Assembly: GCA_030426905.1 (NCBI GenBank)
Contig: JAUHXQ010000003.1
Span: 86,001 to 150,000 of the forward strand
Origin: Alphaproteobacteria bacterium
GTDB taxonomy: Bacteria > Pseudomonadota > Alphaproteobacteria > Rickettsiales > JABSSG01
Direction of reading: 5' to 3'
Length of the DNA: 64,000 bases
Part shown: piece after piece, positions 37,306 through 46,769 of the stretch
Layout: the number at the start of each line of letters is the position of its first letter
Numbering within the stretch: position 1 is the stretch's first letter
Position numbers and translations under genes: made by a program
Notes under the pieces: generated by a model
The model's input: only the letters and a program-made list of their open reading frames with translations
Databases searched by the model: none
What the model was told of the DNA's origin: nothing

Positions 37306-38316
37306 ATGGCAATTTTTTTAGAATATTTGGAAATATTATTCATCTATATTTTGAAAATAGTAGCGATTACTATACCTTTATTATTATCTGTGGCTTATTT
37401 AACTTATGCTGAAAGAAGAGTTATTGGTTTGATCCAGCTTAGAAGAGGGCCAAATGTTGTTGGTCTTGCTGGGCTTTTGCAGCCTATAGCTGATGCAGTT
37501 AAGCTGTTGTTCAAAGAAGTAATTATACCAAGGCGTGCTAATAAAATGCTATTCATTATAGCACCTATGATTACTTTTGTTTTAAGTATTATTGGTTGGG
37601 CAGTTATACCTTTTGGTGAAGGTGTAGTACTAGCCAACATAAATGTTGGTGTTTTGTATTTGCTTGCAATTTCTTCTCTTGCTGTTTATGGCATAATTAT
37701 TGCTGGCTGGGCAAGTAATTCTAGATATGCTTTTTTAGGTGCAGTACGTTCTGCAGCGCAGATGATTTCTTATGAGATATCGATAGGTATAATAATTATT
37801 TGTGTGTTGGTTGCGACTGGTACCTTAAATCTTACAGAAATAGTTTTAGCTCAAAAAAATATGGATTGGTATATTAAGCTATTATTATTTCCGATGATGA
37901 TAGCTTTTTTTATTTCTATCCTAGCAGAGACGAATAGGTTGCCATTTGATTTGCCAGAAGCTGAAGCTGAGCTTGTGGCAGGTTATAATGTGGAATATTC
38001 TTCGATGACATTTGCATTATTTTTTTTAGGTGAGTATGCCAACATGATTTTGACTAGTACTATGTTGGTAATTTTATTTTGGAGTGGTTGGTTGCCTATT
38101 TTGGATTTCTCTATATTTTATGTGATACCCCCTTTCATATGGCTTGCCTTAAAAGTATCTTTTATATTATTTTGCTTTTTGTGGGTGAGAGCTACTTTCC
38201 CTAGATATAGATATGATCAATTGATGAGGATTGGTTGGAAATTTTTATTACCTTTCACTTTGTTGTGGGTTATTTTGGTGTCTGGTATATTGGTTTATTT
38301 TAACAAGCTACCTTAG
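37306..38316 (+). CDS. nuoH: NADH-quinone oxidoreductase subunit H
   Basis: A 336-residue membrane subunit with eight or so helices that closes the quinone chamber. Signatures are [19 protein letters not shown] and [20 protein letters not shown], and the C-terminal [18 protein letters not shown]. The ATG at 37306 gives the usual N-terminus; a GTG at 37273 in the same frame overlaps nuoG and is less likely. Confidence 0.95.
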   Translation: MAIFLEYLEILFIYILKIVAITIPLLLSVAYLTYAERRVIGLIQLRRGPNVVGLAGLLQPIADAVKLLFKEVIIPRRANKMLFIIAPMITFVLSIIGWAVIPFGEGVVLANINVGVLYLLAISSLAVYGIIIAGWASNSRYAFLGAVRSAAQMISYEISIGIIIICVLVATGTLNLTEIVLAQKNMDWYIKLLLFPMMIAFFISILAETNRLPFDLPEAEAELVAGYNVEYSSMTFALFFLGEYANMILTSTMLVILFWSGWLPILDFSIFYVIPPFIWLALKVSFILFCFLWVRATFPRYRYDQLMRIGWKFLLPFTLLWVILVSGILVYFNKLP

Positions 38317-38325
38317 GTAAATTCT

Positions 38326-38814
38326 ATGAGTAAAGTTTCTAGGAAAATAAAGTCTTTTGTTCTTTTAGAGTTGATGAAGGGAATGTTGCTGACTTTAAAA
38401 TATTTATTTAAACCTAAAGTAACTATTAATTATCCTTATGAAAAAACAAAAGTAAGCCCTAGATTTAAAGGAGAACATGTTCTTAGAAGATATGCTAACG
38501 GTGAAGAAAGATGCATAGCTTGCAAATTATGTGAAGCTGTTTGTCCTGCGCAAGCAATTACTATAGAAGCAGAAACACGAGAAGATGGTAGTCGCAGAAC
38601 AACAAAATATGATATAGATATGACTAAATGTATTTATTGTGGTTTGTGTCAAGAGTCATGTCCTGTTGATGCGATAGTTGAAGGCCCAAATTATGAATTT
38701 GCTACTGAGACTCATGAAGAGCTATATTACGATAAAGAAAAACTAATGGAAAATGGGGATATTTGGGAAGAAGTAATCAATGAAAAACTAAAAAAAGATT
38801 ACAAATATAAATAA
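38326..38814 (+). CDS. nuoI: NADH-quinone oxidoreductase subunit I
   Basis: A 162-residue 8Fe-8S ferredoxin-type subunit (TYKY family) linking the peripheral arm to NuoB. Both cluster motifs are complete: [16 protein letters not shown] and [16 protein letters not shown]. The N-terminal amphipathic helix and the RGEHVLRRY-like segment ([17 protein letters not shown]) are normal. It lies nine bases after nuoH and just before nuoJ. Confidence 0.97.
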   Translation: MSKVSRKIKSFVLLELMKGMLLTLKYLFKPKVTINYPYEKTKVSPRFKGEHVLRRYANGEERCIACKLCEAVCPAQAITIEAETREDGSRRTTKYDIDMTKCIYCGLCQESCPVDAIVEGPNYEFATETHEELYYDKEKLMENGDIWEEVINEKLKKDYKYK

Positions 38815-38822
38815 CTTTGCAT

Positions 38823-39449
38823 ATGATTATATATAATTTACTATTTTACGCTTTTTCAACTTTATTGATTTTATCAGCAATTGGTGTTGTATCGGTAAAA
38901 AATTCTGTTTATTCCGTTCTACTATTAATTTTCTCTTTCTTTAATGCTGCGGCTTTGTTTGTTTTATTAGGAGCTGAGTTTATAGCGATGTCTTTGGTAA
39001 TAGTATATGTAGGCGCTGTAGCAGTTTTATTTTTATTTGTTGTTATGATGCTAGATATAAACTCTAAGGATAAAAAAAATATTAAAGTAAATCGTAAATT
39101 ACTAATGTTTGTTGGTCTAATACTGCTGGCAGAAATCATTGCTATAATCTATACATCGCTGCATTCTGATACGGTGCTAGTAAAAGCACAAGTTCCTCTT
39201 ACTGTCGATGGTATTAAAGATAATACTGCACAAATTGGTGAGGTGCTTTATACTAAATATTCTTATTTATTTCAGGTTTGTGGGATTATTCTCTTTGTTG
39301 CAATAATAAGCGCCATTATTCTTACTTTTAGAGGAACAAGAGGTGTCAGAAAACAAGATGTAAATAGTCAATTATGTCGAAATAAATCAAATTCAGTAAA
39401 AATAGTAGCAGTAAAAGCTGGGGAAGGTGTGAATGCAATTATTAAATAA
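38823..39449 (+). CDS. nuoJ: NADH-quinone oxidoreductase subunit J
   Basis: A 208-residue membrane subunit with five hydrophobic helices. The conserved helix [20 protein letters not shown], containing the pi-bulge region implicated in coupling, is intact. The C-terminal 50 residues are polar and variable. I use the ATG at 38823; a TTG two codons earlier is in frame. It overlaps nuoK by 17 bases. Confidence 0.94.
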   Translation: MIIYNLLFYAFSTLLILSAIGVVSVKNSVYSVLLLIFSFFNAAALFVLLGAEFIAMSLVIVYVGAVAVLFLFVVMMLDINSKDKKNIKVNRKLLMFVGLILLAEIIAIIYTSLHSDTVLVKAQVPLTVDGIKDNTAQIGEVLYTKYSYLFQVCGIILFVAIISAIILTFRGTRGVRKQDVNSQLCRNKSNSVKIVAVKAGEGVNAIIK

Positions 39450-39756
39450 TACTGTTGATTTGATACATTTTTTAATCGTCGGAGCGATAATTTTTTCTAT
39501 TGGTATTTATGGTATTTGCAGTAATCGCCGAAATATCATAATTATTTTTATGTCAATTGAATTGATGCTACTTGCAGTTAATATCAATTTAGTTGCTTTT
39601 TCAGCTTTTCTAGAGGATTTAACAGGACAAATATTTACCATATTTATTTTAACTGTTGCTGCAGCAGAAGCAGCAATAGGGTTAGCTATTCTAGTATCTT
39701 ATTACCGAAATAAGGGTGATATTGATATTGGTGCAATGAACAATATGAAAGGGTGA
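39433..39756 (+). CDS. nuoK: NADH-quinone oxidoreductase subunit K
   Basis: A 107-residue, three-helix membrane subunit (ND4L family). The membrane glutamates that carry protons are seen in [18 protein letters not shown] and in [16 protein letters not shown]. It starts inside nuoJ and is followed two bases later by nuoL. Confidence 0.95.
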   Translation: MQLLNNTVDLIHFLIVGAIIFSIGIYGICSNRRNIIIIFMSIELMLLAVNINLVAFSAFLEDLTGQIFTIFILTVAAAEAAIGLAILVSYYRNKGDIDIGAMNNMKG

Positions 39757-39757
39757 G

Positions 39758-41692
39758 ATGCTTGGAAAGTTTATAATTTTATTTCCTTTTTTGTCATTTG
39801 TAGTTGTAGGATTTTTTCGCAATAAATACTCTAAGATAGCTGGGATATTGGCATCAATTTTAGTTTCATTGTCAGCTGTTTTATCTTGCATTGTCTTTTA
39901 TAGTGTTATTTTTAAAGGTGTGATAGAAAATCATGTTATTTTTAGTTGGATTGTTTCTAACGAAATAAAAATTAACTGGAGTGTTTATGTTGATGCGGTT
40001 ACTGCTGTGATGTTGGTAGTAGTAAATGTAGTATCTGCTCTTGTGCATATTTATTCTATTGGATATATGCATGATGATAACAACGTTCCTAAGTTTATGT
40101 CTCTAATTTCATTATTTACTTTCTTTATGCTAATGCTGGTAACTGCCAATAACATATTGCAGTTATTTTTCGGTTGGGAAGGAGTGGGATTGGCATCGTA
40201 TTTCCTTATAGGTTACTGGTATGAGAAAGTTTCTGCGTATAAAGCAGCGATTAAAGCTTTCTTAGTAAATAGAGTTGCAGATATTTGTTTTGCTATTGGT
40301 ATTTTTGCTTTGTATGTAACTTTTGGTAGTTTAGATTTTGCTGATATTTTTAGTAATGTTACAAATCACTCAAATGATGCGATTAATTTGCTAGGTATCA
40401 ATTTTAGATTAATGGATTTTATTTGCATGATGCTCTTTTTAGGATGTATGGGAAAATCTGCTCAAATATTTTTTCATACTTGGTTACCTGATGCGATGGA
40501 GGGTCCTACTCCGGTATCAGCGTTAATACATGCTGCTACTATGGTGACTGCTGGTGTGTTTTTAGTAGTTAGATGCTCTCCTTTATTTGAATATTCTGAG
40601 TTTGCGCTAAATTTTATTACTATTATTGGAGCGGTGACTTGTCTTTTTGCTGCAACTATTGCATTAGTACAGAATGATATTAAGCGCATAATTGCTTATT
40701 CAACTTGTAGCCAGTTAGGCTATATGTTTTTTGCTTGCGGCGTTTCGGCTTATAGTGCTGCAATGTTTCATTTAATGACTCATGCGTTTTTTAAGGCCTT
40801 GTTATTTTTAGGAGCAGGTAATGTTATACACTCAATGTCTGGTGAGCAGGACATAAAAAAGATGGGAGGTCTTTATGACAAGCTACCATTTACTTATGGT
40901 ATGATGCTTATTGGTTCGCTGGCGCTTAGTGGTATTATGCCATTTGCTGGGTATTTTTCTAAAGATGCAATTATTGAGTTTGCATATGTTAAGGGGACAA
41001 GTATTTCCTTGTATGCTTATTATTTAGGCGTTGTTGCGGCTGTTTGTACAGCTTTTTATTCGTTTAGAATGTTGATATTGACTTTCCATGGAACCGCAAA
41101 TTACGATACAAAGTCGCTTAAAAATATTCACGAATCTCCCATGGTGATGATTGTGCCAGTGTCGATATTAGCATTTGGCGCTGTTTTTGCTGGTTTGATA
41201 GGAGAATATTTATTTAAGATGGTTGATATGGGGAAAGGTTTTTGGGGTAATGGTATATATGTATTATCTCAAAATCTTATTTCGCTAGATATGTTGCATA
41301 ATCTACCATGGCTTATCAAGTTATCTCCGACTTTTGCAGGTATTATAGGTATATTTATTGCTTATATTTTTTATGTACATAAGGTTGGTTTATCACAAGT
41401 AGTTAAGGATAAATTTCAATTTCTATACTCGGTGTTATTAAATAAATATTATTTTGATGAAATATATGAATTAGCTTTTGTGGTTCCGGTTCGGAGATTT
41501 GCGAATTATTTATTAGAATTTGTTGAGGTATTTACAATAGACAAATTTCTAGTAAATGGAGCGGCATCAAAAACTAATAAATATGCAACTCAAATTAGTC
41601 GCTTTCATTCTGGAGTTGTATATCATTATGCATTAATTATGATTATCGGCATAATATTTATTATTGGTTGGTATATATTTGTTTATTATTAA
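39758..41692 (+). CDS. nuoL: NADH-quinone oxidoreductase subunit L
   Basis: A 644-residue antiporter-like subunit (ND5 family), the most distal proton channel of complex I, with about 16 helices. Signatures are FGWEGVGLASYFLIGYW, FHTWLPDAMEGPTPVSALIH, the lysine-bearing QNDIKRIIAYSTCSQLGYM and LMTHAFFKALLFLGAG. The C-terminal lateral helix region is present (residues 540-640). Standard length. Confidence 0.96.
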   Translation: MLGKFIILFPFLSFVVVGFFRNKYSKIAGILASILVSLSAVLSCIVFYSVIFKGVIENHVIFSWIVSNEIKINWSVYVDAVTAVMLVVVNVVSALVHIYSIGYMHDDNNVPKFMSLISLFTFFMLMLVTANNILQLFFGWEGVGLASYFLIGYWYEKVSAYKAAIKAFLVNRVADICFAIGIFALYVTFGSLDFADIFSNVTNHSNDAINLLGINFRLMDFICMMLFLGCMGKSAQIFFHTWLPDAMEGPTPVSALIHAATMVTAGVFLVVRCSPLFEYSEFALNFITIIGAVTCLFAATIALVQNDIKRIIAYSTCSQLGYMFFACGVSAYSAAMFHLMTHAFFKALLFLGAGNVIHSMSGEQDIKKMGGLYDKLPFTYGMMLIGSLALSGIMPFAGYFSKDAIIEFAYVKGTSISLYAYYLGVVAAVCTAFYSFRMLILTFHGTANYDTKSLKNIHESPMVMIVPVSILAFGAVFAGLIGEYLFKMVDMGKGFWGNGIYVLSQNLISLDMLHNLPWLIKLSPTFAGIIGIFIAYIFYVHKVGLSQVVKDKFQFLYSVLLNKYYFDEIYELAFVVPVRRFANYLLEFVEVFTIDKFLVNGAASKTNKYATQISRFHSGVVYHYALIMIIGIIFIIGWYIFVYY

Positions 41693-41701
41693 GAAGAGTT
41701 G

Positions 41702-43183
41702 ATGACTAGTTTTCCAATACTTTCTTTAACGCTCTTTACTCCTTTAATAGGGGCGTTATTAATTTTTATTTTTTTTAATGACCGTACAAAGCAACATAGT
41801 CATTATTTGAAGATTTTTACTTTATTTATAACTCTTATAACTTTTGTATTGTCTTTAATATTGCTTTTAAAATTTGATATAAATTCAGATTTACGTTTTC
41901 AATTGGAAGAGAAGTATCATTGGTTTGAAAAATATAATTTTGCATTTCATATAGGCATTGATTCATTATCGTTGTCATTGATTTTGCTGACTAGTTTTTT
42001 AATGATTTTGTGTGTGATAGCTAGTTGGCGTTCTATTCAATATCGATTGAAAGATTATTTTATTGTTTTTTTATTGTTAGAATTTTTAATCATAGGAGCA
42101 TTTTCATCTCTTGATTTTCTTTTATTCTATGTATTATTTGAAGCAGTGTTGATTCCTATGTTTTTCATTATCGGAGTGTGGGGAGGAGAAAATAGGATTT
42201 ATGCAGCATATAAGTTTTTTCTATATACGCTTTTTGGATCAGTATTTTTATTGATAGCTGTTGTTTATATTTATCAGTATGCAGGAACAGGGAATATTAT
42301 TGATATAACAGAAAAGATATCTAAATCTGATTTGACAGTTCAGAGATGGTTATGGCTTGCGTTTTTCTTATCATTTGCTATTAAAACTCCTATGTGGCCA
42401 TTTCATACTTGGTTACCTGATGCTCATGTGCAAGCGCCTACGGCTGGATCCGTGATATTAGCTGGAATTTTGCTTAAAATGGGAGGGTATGGATTTTTAA
42501 GATTTTCATTGCCGATGTTGCCTGAGGCTAGTATCTATTTTGCGGAGGGTATTTATGTGCTCAGTGTTGTTGCGATAATCTATACTTCTCTTATTGCATT
42601 TGTGCAGGAAAATATGAAAAAGTTAATAGCTTATTCTTCGGTTGCTCATATGGGTTATGCAACTCTTGGCATATTTTCTTTTAACTATGAGGGAGTAACC
42701 GGAGCAATAATCCAAATGATAAGTCATGGGTTGATTTCTGCTGGGTTGTTTTTAGCAGTTGGGATAATTTCCGATAGAACGGCTACTAAAGAAATTAGCA
42801 AATACGGGGGAGTTGCTAAATCTATGCCAGTATTTGCTGTATTGCTAATGTTATTTACTATTTCTAGTGTTGCTGTTCCTGGGACTAGTGCTTTTGTTGG
42901 GGAGTTTTTAACTTTACTAGCTATGTATAAAGTGAATAAATTTTACAGTATTTTAGCTACATCAGGGATGGTGTTAGGAGCGATGTATATGCTTTGGCTT
43001 TATGCAAGAGTAATGTTTGGTAAGGTAAAAAATGAGACTATAGCTAATTTAAAAGATTTGAATATGTTAGAAACAGTGAGTCTTGTGCCTTTGATTATAT
43101 TTGTAATCGCTATAGGTTTTTACCCTATTATAATTACAGATATGTTATCTAAGGTAGTAAAAATAATTATTGGAGTGTTTTAA
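41702..43183 (+). CDS. nuoM: NADH-quinone oxidoreductase subunit M
   Basis: A 493-residue antiporter-like subunit (ND4 family). It carries FYVLFEAVLIPMFFIIGVWG with the key membrane glutamate, FHTWLPDAHVQAPTAGSVIL, and ENMKKLIAYSSVAHMGY with the conserved lysine. I chose the ATG at 41702, which is preceded by AAGAAGAG, rather than the TTG one codon earlier. Confidence 0.96.
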   Translation: MTSFPILSLTLFTPLIGALLIFIFFNDRTKQHSHYLKIFTLFITLITFVLSLILLLKFDINSDLRFQLEEKYHWFEKYNFAFHIGIDSLSLSLILLTSFLMILCVIASWRSIQYRLKDYFIVFLLLEFLIIGAFSSLDFLLFYVLFEAVLIPMFFIIGVWGGENRIYAAYKFFLYTLFGSVFLLIAVVYIYQYAGTGNIIDITEKISKSDLTVQRWLWLAFFLSFAIKTPMWPFHTWLPDAHVQAPTAGSVILAGILLKMGGYGFLRFSLPMLPEASIYFAEGIYVLSVVAIIYTSLIAFVQENMKKLIAYSSVAHMGYATLGIFSFNYEGVTGAIIQMISHGLISAGLFLAVGIISDRTATKEISKYGGVAKSMPVFAVLLMLFTISSVAVPGTSAFVGEFLTLLAMYKVNKFYSILATSGMVLGAMYMLWLYARVMFGKVKNETIANLKDLNMLETVSLVPLIIFVIAIGFYPIIITDMLSKVVKIIIGVF

Positions 43184-43184
43184 G

Positions 43185-44654
43185 ATGGTAGATTTACTAG
43201 CTTTTTCATCAATTTCTACAGAGATAGTACTGATAATCGCTAGTTTGTTTTTAGTATTGCTAGGTTTAGTCTTTAATGATCTAGCTGATAACTCTAAGGT
43301 TCCATCAATCATTGCAATAGTGGCTTTATTTGCTGGTATTTATATAGTTTCTAGAAACTCTCAGACTGAAAATGTTGTTGCGTTTAATAAGCTCTTTGTT
43401 AGTAACAATTATATTATTTTTGCTAAAGTCATTGTTATGTTATCTGCTGTCGTTTCTATTTTGTTTACGATGGGATGTAGTGCTTTGAACAAGATATATC
43501 TAAAATTTGAATTTGTAACTCTTATATTATTTTCAGTAATTGGAATGTTAGTCATGATATCAGCTAATGATTTCATGACTTTATATCTGGGATTGGAGTT
43601 ACAAACTTTGTGCTTATATAGTTTAACATGTTTTAGTCGTACTGAAGTTAAATCTTCCGAAGGAGCGCTAAAATATTTTATTTTAGGTGGAATTGCATCA
43701 GCATTAATTTTATACGGTATTTCTTTTATTTATGGCTTTGCTGGTACCACTAACTTTTCTTTAATTGCAGAAAGTTATAATTACAATGCTGAAGGGCAGA
43801 ATATATCTATTGGTATTTTAATTGGTTCGGTATTAGTGATAATTGGCTTTTGCTTTAAAATTGCTGCAGTACCATTTCACATGTGGGCACCGGATGTATA
43901 TCAAGGTGCGCTTCTGCCTGTGACAGCTTTTTTATCTACTACTCCCAAGGCAGCTGCAATATTAATATTAGCTAAATTATTAATAAGCACCTTTAATATT
44001 TGGATTGATATATGGCAGCAAGTGATAAAAGTAATAGCGGGGTTATCTTTGTTTATAGGAGCATTAGGAGCTTTGAAGCAAAAAGATATAAAACGATTAC
44101 TAGCTTACAGTTCTATTAGTCATATTGGTTTTATATTAGTTGGCATTTCAGCGCATAATAAAGCTGGATTAGAATCGGTGGTTACATATGTATGTATATA
44201 TATTTCAATGAATTTTGGCATGTTTGCTTGTGTTTCTATGATGCAGAAAGCAAATGATGAGAATTATGAATTAAGTATTTTTAAAGGATTATCTGAGAAA
44301 AATCCTGTGTTAGCTATTGCTATTACTATATTGCTTTTATCGCTTGCAGGAATACCTCCTCTTGCTGGATTTTTAGCAAAATTTTATGTTTTAAACGCTG
44401 CTATAAAAGCTGAGCTATATGTTCTTTCGACACTCGCAATGCTAGCTGCTGTTATTTCTAGTTTCTATTATTTAAAAATCATAAAGATGATGTACTTTGA
44501 TCATAGCTCTGAGAGGAAGTTAGAGCATAGAGTATATACAGCAGAAAACATAATAATTACTGCTATGTCTACTACGTTAAATACTACTTTAATATTATTA
44601 CCTTCAAGCTTATCTGTTCCTTTATCATATTATGTGAGTAGCTTATTTAACTAG
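43185..44654 (+). CDS. nuoN: NADH-quinone oxidoreductase subunit N
   Basis: A 489-residue antiporter-like subunit (ND2 family) and the last gene of the operon. Visible blocks are LYLGLELQTLCLYSL, KIAAVPFHMWAPDVYQGALL, KQKDIKRLLAYSSISHIGF and LSLAGIPPLAGFLAKFYVL. The ATG at 43185 directly follows the nuoM stop; the frame extends upstream to a TTG that overlaps nuoM and is less likely. Confidence 0.95.
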   Translation: MVDLLAFSSISTEIVLIIASLFLVLLGLVFNDLADNSKVPSIIAIVALFAGIYIVSRNSQTENVVAFNKLFVSNNYIIFAKVIVMLSAVVSILFTMGCSALNKIYLKFEFVTLILFSVIGMLVMISANDFMTLYLGLELQTLCLYSLTCFSRTEVKSSEGALKYFILGGIASALILYGISFIYGFAGTTNFSLIAESYNYNAEGQNISIGILIGSVLVIIGFCFKIAAVPFHMWAPDVYQGALLPVTAFLSTTPKAAAILILAKLLISTFNIWIDIWQQVIKVIAGLSLFIGALGALKQKDIKRLLAYSSISHIGFILVGISAHNKAGLESVVTYVCIYISMNFGMFACVSMMQKANDENYELSIFKGLSEKNPVLAIAITILLLSLAGIPPLAGFLAKFYVLNAAIKAELYVLSTLAMLAAVISSFYYLKIIKMMYFDHSSERKLEHRVYTAENIIITAMSTTLNTTLILLPSSLSVPLSYYVSSLFN

Positions 44655-44720
44655 TGGTAGATTTAGCACAAGCTTTTGCATCTATTGCTGGATTTATGAA
44701 AAATAGGGGAAAAATCAAAA

Positions 44721-44781
44721 TTTTAACCATTAATTAACTGATCATTTTAATAATATCAGTTGCTATATATAATGGTTAAAA
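44721..44781 (+). promoter_or_regulatory. Long nested inverted repeat with CtrA-like box ahead of the ankyrin gene
   Basis: A perfect 12-base inverted repeat TTTTAACCATTA (44721-44732) and TAATGGTTAAAA (44770-44781) encloses a second 7-base repeat AACTGAT (44736-44742)/ATCAGTT (44755-44761) around a 12-base loop. The right outer arm ends exactly at the start codon and so would cover the ribosome binding region in RNA. The left arm contains a full TTAA-N7-TTAA site (44723-44737) with the preferred CtrA half TTAACCAT; a second half-site lies in the right arm. It might also terminate nuo transcription. Confidence 0.55.
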
Positions 44782-46707
44782 ATGGAATCTTTAAATACAA
44801 GTAGTACTAGTGATGATAGTAAAAAATTATCAGTACTACATCAAGTTGTTTTAGAAGGCGATACAGTAAAAGCTAGTGAGTATTGTAAAAAAATAAAAAC
44901 AGACAATATTAGTATCATAGATGCGTTTAACGATCATGGTTTTACTCCTTTACATATTGCAATTCAAAATAAAAATGATGAGCTAGTTGAGTTACTGTTG
45001 GAAAATGGTGCTAATCCTAGCAAATTGACTGCTGAAGGAGATTCTCCGGTAGTACTTGCTGTGAAATATAATGCAGTGACAATTTTACCAAAGCTGATAG
45101 AAGAAAATGCAAATCTAAATTTATGTGATGCTCAAGGAAATTCAGCTTTAAAAATTGCTACTGATTTAAATCTACAGGATATAGTTGAGATTCTAACAGA
45201 GCATGGAGCATTTATTATTACGCAAAAAAATAAAGATTCTGAGAATAAAGGCTATAATTCGAATCAAACGGAAGATTATTTGCAGCAAATTTTACTTTTT
45301 TTGGATAAGTATATTAAGGACACTAAATGCAAAAAGTCTTTTACAAAATTTTTTAACGAGCTGCTTGTTTGTACTCACGAATATGTACAGAAAAATTCGT
45401 TTGCAGTAGCAGAGTTACAGAAGACACTTGAATCTAAGATTATAAAAATATTCAATAGACTGCAAAATATTGCAAATGATACTGATAAGCTCGAGAAAAA
45501 ATTTGCATTAAACATGGCAAGAAAAATTATTTCAGCTTTTGATGATGTCGCGAAAATGTATTTACTAAGTCGTGGAGATAATGATACTGTACTTTTGATG
45601 AGTAAAGCTGAATCTCTTATTGAAGAGAAAGTTGTAAACGCGCAAAATCAAGCTGATTTAGAGCCAAAGAATAATATTAAGACAAAAATATCACAAAATA
45701 CAATTGAAGAAATAAAAACTAGCAAAGATTGGTATACTGGTAATAATTATAAAAATTTTCAGGATTTTTTAAATATTAATCGTAGCAATAATAGTAATAT
45801 TCGTTATTTACAATTTTCTGAAATTGTCAAAGAACAAATACTAGCGCGTAACAATAATCATGATGTAGAGTTAGTAGATTTTATTACCGTGCGTCCTCAT
45901 CATCCTCGTTCTGTTACCGAGGTAGAAAGTATACTTAAGTTATCTCAAGCTAGATTAAAAGAAGAATCAGCATTTTATGTCAATGATGATAGTTTAAAAC
46001 AAGTTGAAGATTTTTTACTTACAATAGCTGATAGATCAGATAAAGAAATTCAGCCAAGTGAGTCTGCTAAAATAGATAAGCTACTTAGACCAGGTAAGAA
46101 AGAAAAGATTCATATTATAGTTTTCCCTAATACTAGATATGAAGAATTATGGGCAGATCTTTCAGCAGAAGCTTTTGCAACAGGAGCTACGATTCACTCT
46201 TTTAATTATCAAGAAAGCGTAGTACATAGAAATGATTTAGTGTATGCAGGTATTGCTGCTGTGAATAAAATATTGGATAATGGCGTTTGTATGGATAAAT
46301 TAATTATTCAAGGCTATGGCAATGGCGCTGTTGTTGCAAAAGAAGTAAGAGCACAGTTTGAGAAACGTTCAGTGCATCTGACTGGAGTAGATTTTAATTA
46401 CGAATCATTGCAGGAAGTTGATCATCGGTATTATTGTTTTTCTCCTCAGGCAAAAATTGATAAAGAATGTCCAACAGAAATAAAAAATATTCTGATGCGC
46501 ATTTTAGGTTATGGTAAAGATGTATCATACTCAGATACTTCTCTTTTGTCAGATGCTAGTACGAAAATATCACCTTTTCAGTTACTTAATATGTTTATGA
46601 AAGCCCATCAAAAACTTTTACACCAAGTAAGTAAGTATAAGAATCCTACTTCTCTTAAGGAGAGAGTAGATGCTATTATTGGATTGACTGATAAAGATTT
46701 GCTTTAG
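44782..46707 (+). CDS. Ankyrin-repeat protein with alpha/beta-hydrolase-like C-terminus
   Basis: A 641-residue protein. Residues 15-160 hold about four ankyrin repeats (GFTPLHIAIQNKNDELVELL is the clearest). A helical linker of 200 residues follows. Residues 435-590 resemble an alpha/beta-hydrolase core: a strand IHIIVFPNTRYEELW, then KLIIQGYGNGAVVAKEV in the position of the nucleophile elbow. The usual GxSxG serine is glycine (G511-Y-G513-N-G515), so it may bind rather than hydrolyse, or the family resemblance may be superficial. No signal peptide. It lies between nuoN and gltA as a separate unit with its own structured leader. An effector role is inferred from architecture only. Confidence 0.78.
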   Translation: MESLNTSSTSDDSKKLSVLHQVVLEGDTVKASEYCKKIKTDNISIIDAFNDHGFTPLHIAIQNKNDELVELLLENGANPSKLTAEGDSPVVLAVKYNAVTILPKLIEENANLNLCDAQGNSALKIATDLNLQDIVEILTEHGAFIITQKNKDSENKGYNSNQTEDYLQQILLFLDKYIKDTKCKKSFTKFFNELLVCTHEYVQKNSFAVAELQKTLESKIIKIFNRLQNIANDTDKLEKKFALNMARKIISAFDDVAKMYLLSRGDNDTVLLMSKAESLIEEKVVNAQNQADLEPKNNIKTKISQNTIEEIKTSKDWYTGNNYKNFQDFLNINRSNNSNIRYLQFSEIVKEQILARNNNHDVELVDFITVRPHHPRSVTEVESILKLSQARLKEESAFYVNDDSLKQVEDFLLTIADRSDKEIQPSESAKIDKLLRPGKKEKIHIIVFPNTRYEELWADLSAEAFATGATIHSFNYQESVVHRNDLVYAGIAAVNKILDNGVCMDKLIIQGYGNGAVVAKEVRAQFEKRSVHLTGVDFNYESLQEVDHRYYCFSPQAKIDKECPTEIKNILMRILGYGKDVSYSDTSLLSDASTKISPFQLLNMFMKAHQKLLHQVSKYKNPTSLKERVDAIIGLTDKDLL

Positions 46708-46710
46708 TCA

Positions 46711-46739
46711 TTGACAATGTTGTTATAAGCTGAATAAGC
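46711..46739 (+). promoter_or_regulatory. Probable gltA promoter
   Basis: TTGACA at 46711-46716 is followed at about the right distance by GAATAAG (46732-46738). It begins three bases after the stop of the ankyrin gene and lies 54 bases before the gltA start codon. The -35 is perfect, the -10 poor. Confidence 0.4.
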
Positions 46740-46769
46740 TGTAAGTGAATTAATAAAGGATTGGTGTTT

